Under the pieces are notes generated by a model, which searched no databases, was not told where the DNA came from, and worked only from the letters and a program-made list of their open reading frames with translations. DNA of 24,944 bases, from assembly GCA_000333855.2 (NCBI GenBank), contig CM007329.1:456264-481207 (forward strand), written 5' to 3'. Shown in pieces: positions 17,464 to 24,944 of the stretch (positions are counted from its first letter, which is position 1; the number at the start of each line of letters is the position of its first letter). The translations under genes and the position numbers were made by a program. The DNA is from Endotrypanum monterogeii. Its lineage: Eukaryota > Euglenozoa > Kinetoplastea > Trypanosomatida > Trypanosomatidae.

Positions 17464-19446
17464 TTACTGACGTTGCCGTTCCTCGATAGCCTCGAGGAAC
17501 TGAAGAAATTCCTGTGTGATGTGGGTCACTTGTGCCAAGATTTTGAGCTGTTCGCGCGAGATCCGGAGAGAGCCTGGCGCACCCCCTGACGCACCACGCC
17601 GACCCCCCGCACTTTCTGAAGTGGAAGAGGGGGTTGCCGTGGCGCAGCAGAGCGAAGCGAGCTGCGGCCAGTGCACGAGAAAACGGACAAGGTAAAGGTA
17701 ATGAAGCTCATCTGCAAGGCTGTCACCAGTGCCGCAAGACGACTCAGCCATTCGATCTCCATCCCGGTAGCAGTTCAGGGCGCGCACCGCGGCCCACTCT
17801 TGGAGCTCGGCAGACTCAGTTTCGTAGAGCAGAAGGTGTGTCGCAGTGCTCTGATACTTCTCTGCCATCACGGTGAGAACAGAAAGGTAAAGATCCTCCT
17901 CCCGTGTCGAGTACGCAAAGGCGTCGACGAAGTCAGTGCCACTGCGCTGCGCTGCAAAAAAGTCGACGACAGACTCACGCAGTAATCTCAGCACATGAGC
18001 TGCACTACAAGAGGTATCAACGGTCACCATCGCCGCTGTTTCGGTTGCCGCTTCCGTGCCTCCCGCGGCAGCAGATGAATCAGAGATGATTTTGCCCTCG
18101 CTGGACGAGGCGCCCGGTGGGTACAGCTCATCACGGGAAACAGATGCCCCGACTCGTCGAAGCGGCAGCCGCGCGTGGCGCACGTGGTCCAACATCAGCC
18201 TACGACGTAGCAGCGGCGGGATCACCAAGCTGGGCTGGAGCGGGGTGGGGCAGACCTGCGGTTTTGCTTCAGCTACCACCTGCACTGGAGGCGCTGAGAC
18301 GGGGGCGCGGACGCGCCCAGAGGCGACGGGGACCTGCTCATCCACACGCTGGCGTTTGCGTCCGCCGCCGCCGCCGCCGCCGCCGACGGGCTCCGTGGCG
18401 AGCGTGGCTCTGTGATTCTCCGTCCTTTCGGGCGCCGGCTCAAGACAGTTAACATCATTACTGCCCTCACTCCTACTCGTGACAGTCGAAGGAGCAGGGG
18501 CCGCTGCGCTGCTTTGACTCTCGTACACCTCCGCACCCATCGCTGTGCCGCGGAGAAACGGGGCGTGGCGCAGAACGAAGTCATCCACGCGGTGGTGTGC
18601 AAAGGACTGAAATGAGCGCGCCAGTGTCACCCACGACTTCACTTTCATATTGAAGGTAATGCAGTTGCGTACGAGCAGCTCAATGTCCTCGCGCAGCCTC
18701 GGGAGTGACGTGGCGACGGAGTCACCGTAGACAGTGGCGGGGGCAGCGGTGTAGTACCCCTCCTTCGCCCGCTGGTGCATAAGAGTGAGGTTCATGGGAT
18801 TCGGACACATCTTGCTGTAGCTCTCACGAAGATCCGGGTATGCCTCAGCCACATCGACGGAGAAAGCACCGCCGTCCTCCCGACGATCTAGGGAGTCCAC
18901 CAGCTGAACCATTTCTCGCGTACTAGGGGCCGCTGTTGGCGGGGTCTTGGCCCCAACGCTAGCGCTAGCAGCTCCCTTCTTCGAGGACGTATCCTCTGAC
19001 TTCGCATGTGTGGATGTTGCTGTCGCACTCAGCAGGCGAAGCCGCGAGACGCGGCGTCCACCGTTGTGCTCCAAGACAAACGCATCAATCTGATCGAGTG
19101 CATACCGCTCAAATTTCGTCGCTATCTCAGCGTATGCACTGGTAGGGCCGTTGTATGCGATGCAATTCGAGGCCATCAGGGCTATGTCCGCTTTGAGACC
19201 CTCCAGTCGGACTTCACAACTATAAACCCCCTCCAACGCCTTTTGTGCCGCGGTAGCGATATCGCAGCGCTGGGGACAAACCTTCGTGTACGACTCCGCG
19301 AGGTATGGATATGTCTCCAGGACGTCCACGGAAAAGATGTGGTGGTCCTCCTCCCGGTCCAGCGAGCGAACGAGAGCCGCAACATCCTCCTCGTTATAAA
19401 ACTTGTGTGTCTCCGACACACCAACTTTGCTCGCTCTCGCCGACAT
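17464..19446 (-). CDS. BDF5: Bromodomain factor 5-like protein: two bromodomains plus MRG-like domain
   Basis: Predicted protein of 660 aa. Bromodomain 1 spans about residues 16-128 and bromodomain 2 about 176-295. Both carry the acetyl-lysine-binding asparagine in an NCxxYN/NCxxFN context (N99 and N266). They share the pattern LVxSLDRxED..FSVDV..YP.L.ESY.K.CP, so they arose by internal duplication. Bromodomain 2 has a canonical NPMNL; bromodomain 1 has QRCDI at that place. A linker with eight glycines (355-362) runs into a basic nuclear-localisation-like RKRQR (363-367). The region from about 405 to 655 fits an MRG domain, ending in the typical LHYLYLVRFLVHWP and a final helix. This architecture is that of Leishmania BDF5, an essential chromatin factor linked to RNA polymerase II transcription start regions. 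The ATG at 19446 follows a splice acceptor 85 bases upstream. Recognition is from architecture and recalled family features, not an alignment. Confidence 0.93.
   Translation of the reverse strand: MSARASKVGVSETHKFYNEEDVAALVRSLDREEDHHIFSVDVLETYPYLAESYTKVCPQRCDIATAAQKALEGVYSCEVRLEGLKADIALMASNCIAYNGPTSAYAEIATKFERYALDQIDAFVLEHNGGRRVSRLRLLSATATSTHAKSEDTSSKKGAASASVGAKTPPTAAPSTREMVQLVDSLDRREDGGAFSVDVAEAYPDLRESYSKMCPNPMNLTLMHQRAKEGYYTAAPATVYGDSVATSLPRLREDIELLVRNCITFNMKVKSWVTLARSFQSFAHHRVDDFVLRHAPFLRGTAMGAEVYESQSSAAAPAPSTVTSRSEGSNDVNCLEPAPERTENHRATLATEPVGGGGGGGGRKRQRVDEQVPVASGRVRAPVSAPPVQVVAEAKPQVCPTPLQPSLVIPPLLRRRLMLDHVRHARLPLRRVGASVSRDELYPPGASSSEGKIISDSSAAAGGTEAATETAAMVTVDTSCSAAHVLRLLRESVVDFFAAQRSGTDFVDAFAYSTREEDLYLSVLTVMAEKYQSTATHLLLYETESAELQEWAAVRALNCYRDGDRMAESSCGTGDSLADELHYLYLVRFLVHWPQLASLCCATATPSSTSESAGGRRGASGGAPGSLRISREQLKILAQVTHITQEFLQFLEAIEERQRQ
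18361..18384 (-). repeat. Glycine-coding trinucleotide repeat in the BDF5-like gene
   Basis: Seven GGC codons and one GGA codon in a row encode eight glycines just before the basic RKRQR motif. Near-pure codon repeats of this kind are prone to length variation. Confidence 0.9.
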
Positions 19447-19556
19447 GACGAATATCGAGGTAAAAGATGATTGCGCAGAGCGATATATATGTGTATATAT
19501 ATATATATGTGTATGTGTCTGTGTGTGTGTGCTGGTGCAGAAAAAAAGGGAGGAGG
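19447..19556 (-). promoter_or_regulatory. Predicted splice acceptor and CA/TA-repeat 5' leader of the BDF5-like mRNA
   Basis: The coding strand has CCTCCTCCCTTTTTTT followed by CTGCACCAG, with the AG at 19533-19532. The leader then runs 85 bases to the ATG at 19446, starting with a (CA)n tract, then alternating TA/CA, then a short unique part. No ATG precedes the start codon. If the acceptor is correct, the repeat is part of the mature mRNA. Confidence 0.6.
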
Positions 19557-20896
19557 TAACCGATACCTGGTGTTGATAAGTCGATGCGATGAGTGCCCGA
19601 CAGGTGTAGTACACAAGGAAGGGAAGGCGGGGGGAGGAAGGGGGCTGCCAGGGAGTCACGCAAACGCGTTTACGGCTACTTTTTTTTCAGGTGTGCGTGT
19701 GTGCAAGTGTACGTACACATATGTCTCGTAGAGGAGAGAAAAACCATCCGCAGAAAGATGGTGGATAAGATGATGACCATAAGGGAGTAGAGGCGAGTAT
19801 GTATAGATATGTTTGACCACACGGACAGCGATGGAAATATGTAATCAGCGTAGAGGGAGGTGTGTGTGGTGGGGGGGGGGGGCAGTGTGGTTGTTGAGAG
19901 GGAGGGATGGGGAAGGGGTAGCGAAAGCGAAGGGGGACTCGGTTTCCATCGCTTGGTGAGTTGCGTTTCAAGCCTCGTCTTCCCCCCCTCCTTTCCACTA
20001 CCCGCCCAAGATATTCCTGACACTATTTGTGTTCTAATATGCCGTGTTTTCTTGCTCACTCGAGACAGGAGCAGTTGCGAGAAGGTTTGCATGTGTACGC
20101 TTCACCGTTGGTGTATGCGTACCGATAGGGCGCGCGCGCGCTCTCTGCTGGACTGGATGTGTGCATCTTTCATAGTTCGCCTCAGCCATCCTGCCTGGTT
20201 TATAATTATTATTTTTCCTCACTCCCCTTCGTCCTCCCATTCAGTGTCTGGTCCTATGGATGTGGGATCACTGCGCTCATGTCTGGGTCATGATCACCCG
20301 ATACCGCCCCCTTTTCTCCCTGACAGAGGGCTGCATTTGTTTACGGAGCAGGGTCGCTTCTCTTCACTTGGATGTGTTACCTTTGTGTGTACTCCTGAAT
20401 GTAAGAGAAGCGATTGCTGGGTACCCTGCACCCTAGCCAGTAGATAGCCCTGCTCGTGCACATCGCCACAGTTCGACTCTGTCGACGTTGACCTCGCGCA
20501 CCGGGGAGGTGCGGGGGGGGGGGGTAGCGTGAGCAAAGAAGAATAATAATATAGATGAACGTTTTTTCGTTTTCACTATTTGAAGGATTGCCGGAATAGC
20601 GTAAAAACAAATAAAAACAACAAAAAACACAAATGTGTTGTCAGAGTAGCGGTGTTACGCAGCTCTCTGCGTGCGTGCGTGTGTGTTTGTGTGTGTATAG
20701 GGGAGCGGGGGGGGGGAGGGGAACGACATGAATGAGGCTTAGCTGCACGAATCACTCGAGACCTCAGAGGTTTTTTTTTTTGGTTTGTTTGCGCAGAAAG
20801 GTGCCCCAAGGGGGATGCCGATATACACAGGTTCCCTCGCCCCTTTTTCCCTCCTCTCTCCTTCCCCTGCCCTCACCATTCGCAATGCGGCGGGAG
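19557..20896. other. Spacer and presumed 3' UTR of the mitochondrial carrier gene
   Basis: About 1.3 kb with no supported gene. It includes poly-T at about 19680-19688, poly-G at about 19870-19882 and 20512-20523, a GC alternation at about 20128-20141, TG-rich sequence near 20666-20697, poly-G near 20709-20716 and poly-T near 20771-20781. The part from about 20225 to 20515 has complex, non-repetitive sequence that stands out from its surroundings; see the separate entry. Confidence 0.55.
20225..20515 (-). mobile_element. Possible degenerate SIDER-type retroposon (candidate only)
   Basis: This block in a 3' UTR has mixed, non-repetitive composition and on the minus strand begins next to a C-rich run, contains a GTGCACGAGCAGGG string and ends in a purine-rich stretch. 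Its size and place fit the short non-autonomous retroposons (SIDER) common in Leishmania 3' UTRs. I could not align it to a consensus, and no flanking duplication is evident, so this is a weak resemblance only. Confidence 0.2.
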
Positions 20897-21949
20897 CTAG
20901 GGGGATACTGTTCGCCTGTGAACGAGTAGACGCGTCTGTTCATAAACGGCCATCGCCGCCCCCGACACAGGGCCTGCCTTGATCAGCGAGGCGGTCAAAC
21001 CCCGGTAGAAGAGAGTGGGCTGGCGTAGCATGGGGGGGATAGCGTGCGCTTGCTGTGTCTGCACCAGCGTCTTCATTGTGTCTAATGGGAAGAGGAGCGC
21101 CCAGGTGATCATCGAGGCGACCGCACCGGAGAGAAAGGCAGACGATTTTCCGCTTGGGATAGCCCCTGCCGTCGTTAACCCCGTCTTCACAGGGGGTTTC
21201 GCGGACGGTGAGTTGAGAAAAGGGTGATCACGCAGCGTCGCGTAAAGGCCGAGGTAGGTGCCAGAGAAGCAGATATCCTTCACAAGGTTGTACCGAAAGC
21301 CGCGGTAAAATCCTGCAAACCCCTCCCGGGAGTAGATGCTTCGCATGCAAGTCCATGAGTTCCGCGTGTCCACAGCTGTTAGATACTGCGTTTGAATTTT
21401 GAGAACGTGCATGGGGCACCCAATCAGCGTCCCTATGCCACCGACCACGGCACCGCTTACGAAGGTGCTGCTGCCCATCCACACCAAGCTCTCCTGCGCG
21501 ACGCGGGGTATATGATTCCGCAAACCACCAGTGGCACTGTTCGACGCACTGTCGGCAACGTTCCCGCTCACTGGCGCATTCGTGGCAAAGGCACGCAACC
21601 AATCCCACAAAGCGAACTGAAGGCTGCGCTTCACGCCTTCCATCACAAGTGGAGGAGTCACCCCGCGGTAAAGACTGCGGGGTCCTTCTGACGTGGCCAT
21701 CAGCCACATCGTTCCTACAGTTGACCGCGAAGAATGTGGGCCCAATGCCTGCATGCGAACCTTTGCAGTGTCGAGCGGGTGGCCAAGGACTATGGTGGTA
21801 GCGCCTTGGGCCGCACCGGGGAGTAGAGCTACCAGTGATGTCTTCATGAGGTGCTGCAGTGCTACGCCTTTTTCGCTGACCTGTGACCAAATCCAAGTCG
21901 ATCGCGAAGGACTCAGACCGGCCACCAGCTCCGTCTTCGCGTCTGCCAT
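20897..21949 (-). CDS. Mitochondrial carrier family (SLC25) protein
   Basis: Predicted protein of 350 aa with the three-fold repeat of mitochondrial inner-membrane carriers. Signature motifs are PLDTAK (58-63), PMHVLK (179-184) and PLDTMK (288-293). The matching downstream motifs are EG....YRG (88-96), EG....YRG (209-217) and FYRG (314-317), and the cytoplasmic-side motifs are WDWLR (115-119), YATLR (236-240) and YEQTR (336-340). Length is slightly above the usual 300 because of an N-terminal extension of about 35 residues and a loop around 125-155. The second signature has H181 where an acidic residue normally pairs with lysine in the matrix salt-bridge network. Substrate cannot be assigned; amino-acid or carnitine-type carriers are possible. 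The ATG at 21949 lies 49 bases after a predicted splice acceptor; the upstream open frame contains no ATG start. Confidence 0.94.
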   Translation of the reverse strand: MADAKTELVAGLSPSRSTWIWSQVSEKGVALQHLMKTSLVALLPGAAQGATTIVLGHPLDTAKVRMQALGPHSSRSTVGTMWLMATSEGPRSLYRGVTPPLVMEGVKRSLQFALWDWLRAFATNAPVSGNVADSASNSATGGLRNHIPRVAQESLVWMGSSTFVSGAVVGGIGTLIGCPMHVLKIQTQYLTAVDTRNSWTCMRSIYSREGFAGFYRGFRYNLVKDICFSGTYLGLYATLRDHPFLNSPSAKPPVKTGLTTAGAIPSGKSSAFLSGAVASMITWALLFPLDTMKTLVQTQQAHAIPPMLRQPTLFYRGLTASLIKAGPVSGAAMAVYEQTRLLVHRRTVSP

Positions 21950-21998
21950 CTCCCCGCCCCGCCTCTCTGTCTCTCTCTCTCTACTCGGGCAGGATCGC

Positions 21999-22041
21999 CT
22001 GGCAAGAAAATACAAAGTCGATAGCAAAGGAGGGGGGGGGG
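21999..22041 (-). promoter_or_regulatory. Predicted trans-splice acceptor of the carrier gene
   Basis: On the coding strand a run of about ten C is followed by a T-rich stretch ending in TTTTCTTGCCAG, with the AG at 22000-21999. The leader to the ATG at 21949 is 49 bases with no upstream ATG. Confidence 0.65.
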
Positions 22042-22338
22042 GTCCAGCGAGTGGATGCGAATATAGGGAATACAGCAGCACTTACGAGATACCAACACTG
22101 CAGGGAAATCCAGCGAGTTTGTCGCAGTTGCACAGTCGACAGAGACAGCGCACGGCGAGGTGAGCAGGTGGGGGTGACCAAGAAGCAGAGTAAACTAGAA
22201 AAGAAAAAAAAAGGAGGGGGAGGGGGGAAGGAGGGGGTGATACCGTTAGTTAAGTACACGAGCTTTGGTAGAAAAGTGGAGGTGTTTAGGGTGCCACAGA
22301 GTCAAGGGAGGAAGGAGGAAGTGCAGGAGCGCCTGTTA

Positions 22339-22416
22339 TTATATATATATATATATATATATGGATATATATGTGTGTGTGTGTGTGTGTATATGGATAT
22401 ATAAATAAATATATAC
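22339..22416. repeat. Compound (TA)n / (TG)n microsatellite
   Basis: About eleven TA units, a short TGGATATATA interruption, about ten TG units, then more TA-rich sequence. Non-coding, in the presumed 3' UTR of the rightmost gene. Confidence 0.95.
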
Positions 22417-22522
22417 CGTGGAGCAAGCAAAGAAAAAAAAAAAATAGCGCTGATAAGAGTGAATTGCACTCGAAATCGAGAACACTGCAATACACACCAA
22501 CCCACGCTTAGCCGCACAGTGA

Positions 22523-22549
22523 AATATATATATATATATATATATATAT
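22523..22549. repeat. (TA)n microsatellite
   Basis: About thirteen uninterrupted AT/TA units in the same spacer as the compound repeat to its left. Confidence 0.95.
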
Positions 22550-22666
22550 GAGGAGGGAAAAAGAACGCAGTGAAGTTGACAGGACAGAAAAAGGAGGTGT
22601 GGACAAGGGCAAAGCCTCTGCCGTGTGGGGGTAGTCGGAGGGTCGTCTTTTTCTTCTATATCGCCT

Positions 22667-22693
22667 CACCATCACCACCACCACCACCACCAC
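22667..22693. repeat. (CAC)n trinucleotide repeat
   Basis: Nine CAC/CAT-type units in a row, reading (GTG)n in the transcript. It is outside any supported gene. Confidence 0.9.
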
Positions 22694-23211
22694 GAGTAGA
22701 TGCGTCCAGCTTACAAACCAAGTATCCCGAGCAGCTCACAGAATCATCCGAGGGACGCATTAGGGAAGCATACATGCGTGAATCAGAGTCATGGCAAGCT
22801 CACTCCTCTGCGCACGGCTCTCCCCCCCTCCCCGCTTCCACCACACGGATCGGTGCACTCCTGGTGTGATGAGGTGACGAGCAGTTGGCCAAGAGTACCA
22901 AATCAAAAGGACTCTCCCCCCTCTCACACACGCACACACAAAGCGGTGGACACGAAAGGCGCATCGCACCAATCTAATCCAAATAAGCTGAGGGGAGGGG
23001 AGGGGCGCGAGAAGCGGAGACGAGACAGATACGCGCCTTTAACGAGCAGCTCACACAGTAGAAGGGAATGTCTAGCGAAGAGGCGCACGTACACGGTCTA
23101 GTATCCACTCGCTCTCCTTTTTTTTTATTCATGGGCAGCACACCATGCTTGAGCACTTTGGGAAAGAGATTATAAACGTGTAGAGCCAACTCGCTGCGGG
23201 GACGAGGGTGG

Positions 23212-23231
23212 GAGAGACAATCTTGTCTCTC
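23212..23231 (-). repeat. Perfect inverted repeat, potential RNA hairpin
   Basis: Arms GAGAGACAA and TTGTCTCTC are perfectly complementary around TC. In RNA this allows an 8-bp stem with the four-base loop AUCU on the plus strand (AGAU on the minus strand). It lies in the presumed 3' UTR of the gene ending at 23633. Confidence 0.7.
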
Positions 23232-23288
23232 GAAGCTGCGCAGCCCCACAACTTGGGCGTCACCGCCACCCCGCTGAGCCTTCTTGAT

Positions 23289-23310
23289 GTATATATATAT
23301 ATATATATAT
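23289..23310. repeat. (TA)n microsatellite
   Basis: About eleven TA units, non-coding, between the hairpin at 23212-23231 and the end of the rightmost gene. Confidence 0.95.
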
Positions 23311-23532
23311 TTCAACGGATCATAGCAGACCTAAACTAAAATCCTACCACGCTTCGCCTCCAGCATGTATACTTGATTACTAGTGGTGATCCATGTCCTA
23401 TACATGTGAAAGAGGGGGGAGGGAGAGTAGGCAAAGACGAATACATAGACATACATCTATCAACTAGACAACACAGAGGATGGGTGACGAAGCACATACT
23501 CAGCGGTACGGGGTGCAACGGGGCTCTTTTGT

Positions 23533-23533
23533 G

Positions 23534-23572
<39 letters not shown>
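23533..23572. repeat. (CA)n(TA)n compound microsatellite
   Basis: About nine CA units run straight into about eleven TA units. It lies 60 bases past the stop codon of the rightmost gene, so it should be transcribed in its 3' UTR. Confidence 0.95.
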
Positions 23573-23632
23573 GTATACGCGTGGTGGTGGCACCCCCCTA
23601 CCTGTTCAGGCATTTCGCCACCCCCTTCCTCT

Positions 23633-24736
23633 TCATGGGTGGACTGCGTACGGCTTCAGAACCCAGTTGCTGTGGTTCTCCTCGCACCCAGGGCAGGTGA
23701 TGGGAAGCACGTTGCCATCTTGGTCTCGATCCATGTCGACCACCTCGCCATGAGCGTCCACGCGGAGCAGACGACGACTGCAGAGGCCGCAGTAAAAGGC
23801 GCGACGCTGAACCGAAGTCACAACGGCTGTGCCCCGGGCACCCCGCAGCTTCGTCGCCAGGAGAGAGACAGGAGCTGTGCGTTGATGGAAGCTACGATTC
23901 ACCGCCGACAGCGACGCCCCCTCAGCTGCGGCGCTGAACTGACCACAAGCACCGCTTCCGTCCCTGTCTTTCAAGCACATCGACTGCTCTTCAGAGCCCA
24001 ACACAAAGTAGCGATTCGAGAGAGTTGTCGGCAGGTTCATGTGGTCACCCTCTCGGTTAAACGGAGACGATGCATGCCACGATGTGTGGTGCACCTTGCA
24101 ACGCGGACATGTCAACGGGACAAGGTTACCGAACGCGGAGGTCGTGAAGGAAATCGGGGCTCCATCCTGATCCATCGCCAGCACATGATAGCCGCACAAG
24201 GTGCATTTCCACGAGATATTCTTCTTTAGAGAGTAGCATGATGCAACGTTGGCCGCCACCGCTGATGTAACGACCGCCGGCACGTCAGAAGCATCACTCG
24301 GTACCTGTAAGCTAGAGTTGGGACCGCTGCCGATGGCACCAGATAGTTCCACCGACGGACATGACGTGGGCAGTGGTACGTGTTGCTGCGGGTTCTGCGA
24401 CGACCCAATGCCGGGCAGCGTCCCCAGCTGTCCGGAAGAAGCTAGGGATAATTCGTTGGCGGGGATGCTCAGAGGCCGCGCATCCACTATCGACTGCCTG
24501 GTCTCCTCAGTCTCTCCCTTGGAAGATACTCGCGTCGTAAACATCTCTTTTCCGTACAACTCAGGAACATAGGAAGACGATATTTCGCTGGCCTTCTTCC
24601 CGCGCAGGACCCCAGCGAGTGCGACGGCTTCTGCCTCCGTGCTGACCACGGCAACAGCAGCGGCAACAGGGGAATTACTGCATAGTGCACCACTGGCGGT
24701 AGTTGGAGTCAGTGAAACATTCATTGTGGTGTTCAT
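23633..24736 (-). CDS. Hypothetical protein with two identical-spacing C2-C2-H-W zinc-like modules
   Basis: Predicted protein of 367 aa that I do not recognise as a named family. Residues 1-170 are Ser/Ala/Val-rich and probably disordered. Two modules follow. Module A has C178, C181, C210, C213, H217 and W220; module B has C316, C319, C348, C351, H355 and W358. Both read C-x2-C-x28-C-P-x-C-x3-H-x2-W, offset by exactly 138 residues, and share further positions (Leu, Asp, Gly, GN, Pro and Thr between the cysteine pairs). This looks like a duplicated zinc-ribbon-type fold. Module B is followed by only nine residues. The linker between the modules has no clear motif. The ATG at 24736 follows a pyrimidine tract and AG; a second in-frame ATG lies at 24724. 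Zinc binding is inferred from the cysteines; the partner could be nucleic acid or protein. Confidence 0.88.
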   Translation of the reverse strand: MNTTMNVSLTPTTASGALCSNSPVAAAVAVVSTEAEAVALAGVLRGKKASEISSSYVPELYGKEMFTTRVSSKGETEETRQSIVDARPLSIPANELSLASSGQLGTLPGIGSSQNPQQHVPLPTSCPSVELSGAIGSGPNSSLQVPSDASDVPAVVTSAVAANVASCYSLKKNISWKCTLCGYHVLAMDQDGAPISFTTSAFGNLVPLTCPRCKVHHTSWHASSPFNREGDHMNLPTTLSNRYFVLGSEEQSMCLKDRDGSGACGQFSAAAEGASLSAVNRSFHQRTAPVSLLATKLRGARGTAVVTSVQRRAFYCGLCSRRLLRVDAHGEVVDMDRDQDGNVLPITCPGCEENHSNWVLKPYAVHP

Positions 24737-24769
24737 GTGCTCCAATTCCACAAGGAAAACTAAGTATCC

Positions 24770-24802
24770 CTCAGAGGGACAAAAAAAAACATCAAAAAAA
24801 AA
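24770..24802 (-). promoter_or_regulatory. Predicted trans-splice acceptor of the rightmost gene
   Basis: Two runs of nine T on the coding strand are followed by GTCCCTCTGAG, with the AG at 24771-24770, leaving a 33-base leader to the ATG at 24736. A second AG at about 24761-24760 could also be used. Confidence 0.6.
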
Positions 24803-24905
24803 TATGCACGTGTGTGTGGAGGGTGGAAGGGGAAAGGGCTGGGAGATGAAGAGGATGAGGAACGGGGAGCAGAATAAATGAGCAGAAGGTAAGCACAAGG
24901 CGTGC

Positions 24906-24909
<4 letters not shown>

Positions 24910-24942
<33 letters not shown>
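24910..24942. repeat. (TA)n microsatellite at the right edge
   Basis: About sixteen TA units upstream of the rightmost gene, ending two bases before the window edge, so the full length may not be visible. Confidence 0.95.

Positions 24943-24944
<2 letters not shown>

Larger units (their letters stand above)
22042..23632. other. Long repeat-rich spacer and presumed 3' UTR of the tandem Cys/His-module gene
   Basis: At about 1.6 kb this is the longest non-coding stretch. It has TA, TG and CAC microsatellites (listed separately), A-rich and G-rich runs near 22199-22236, a clear hairpin at 23212-23231, and about 300 bases of complex sequence between 22700 and 23280. Short open frames here either encode repeats or have no recognisable domain, and none has a good splice signal and ATG pair. 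I see no tRNA or other structural RNA. Confidence 0.55.

Noticed and set aside
19447..19659. N-terminal extension of the BDF5-like protein (Thr-His and Tyr-Ile runs)
   Set aside because: The runs are translated CA and TA microsatellites, and the stretch spans the splice acceptor at 19532.
19860..20447. Plus-strand open frame of 195 codons
   Set aside because: It starts in a poly-G tract, has no recognisable domain, and runs against the transcription direction of every neighbour.
22667..22693. CAC repeat considered as a polyhistidine-coding segment
   Set aside because: No supported gene covers it on either strand.
22974..23315. Minus-strand open frame of 113 codons in the long spacer
   Set aside because: It begins in a TA repeat, has no ATG with a nearby splice signal, and contains no motif I recognise.

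Overview
This window looks like nuclear DNA from a trypanosomatid of the Leishmania group (Leishmaniinae). All seven genes I can support are long, uninterrupted ORFs on the minus strand, lying head to tail with 0.7-1.7 kb between them. Each is preceded, a few tens of bases upstream of its ATG, by a pyrimidine-rich tract and an AG on the coding strand. That is the expected arrangement for one polycistronic unit processed by spliced-leader trans-splicing. The spacers are full of simple repeats, mainly (TA)n, (TG/CA)n, poly-G and poly-T. I see no introns, no convincing plus-strand gene, no tRNA, rRNA or CRISPR, and no coding mobile element. The species cannot be named from this sequence alone.

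Transcription runs from right to left. (a) 24736-23633: a 367-aa protein of unknown function carrying two copies of a cysteine/histidine module with identical spacing. (b) 21949-20897: a 350-aa mitochondrial carrier (SLC25 family). (c) 19446-17464: a 660-aa nuclear protein with two bromodomains and a C-terminal MRG-like domain, matching Leishmania bromodomain factor 5 (BDF5). (d) 16619-16053: a 188-aa protein that is essentially the zinc-binding C-terminal domain of Yvh1/DUSP12 without the phosphatase. (e) 14723-7323: a 2466-aa superfamily 1 helicase of the Sen1/senataxin type. (f) 6378-5086: a 430-aa protein of unknown function ending in a CCHC zinc knuckle. (g) 4341-121: a 1406-aa protein with two AAA+ ATPase modules.

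The starts I give are ATGs just downstream of the predicted splice acceptors. In every case the reading frame stays open further upstream through pyrimidine-rich, CA-repeat or TA-repeat sequence, which gives artefactual N-terminal extensions. Functionally the unit is mixed, as is normal for trypanosomatids: chromatin reading and transcription (BDF5), RNA:DNA helicase activity (Sen1-like), probable ribosome maturation (Yvh1 domain), mitochondrial transport, an AAA+ machine and two uncharacterised zinc proteins. Nothing shows that they form a pathway.

Most worth following up: the phosphatase-less Yvh1 domain protein, the tandem Cys/His module of the rightmost gene, the probable duplicated helical module in the AAA+ protein, the carrier with a histidine in its second signature motif, and the CA/TA-repeat 5' leader predicted for the BDF5 mRNA.
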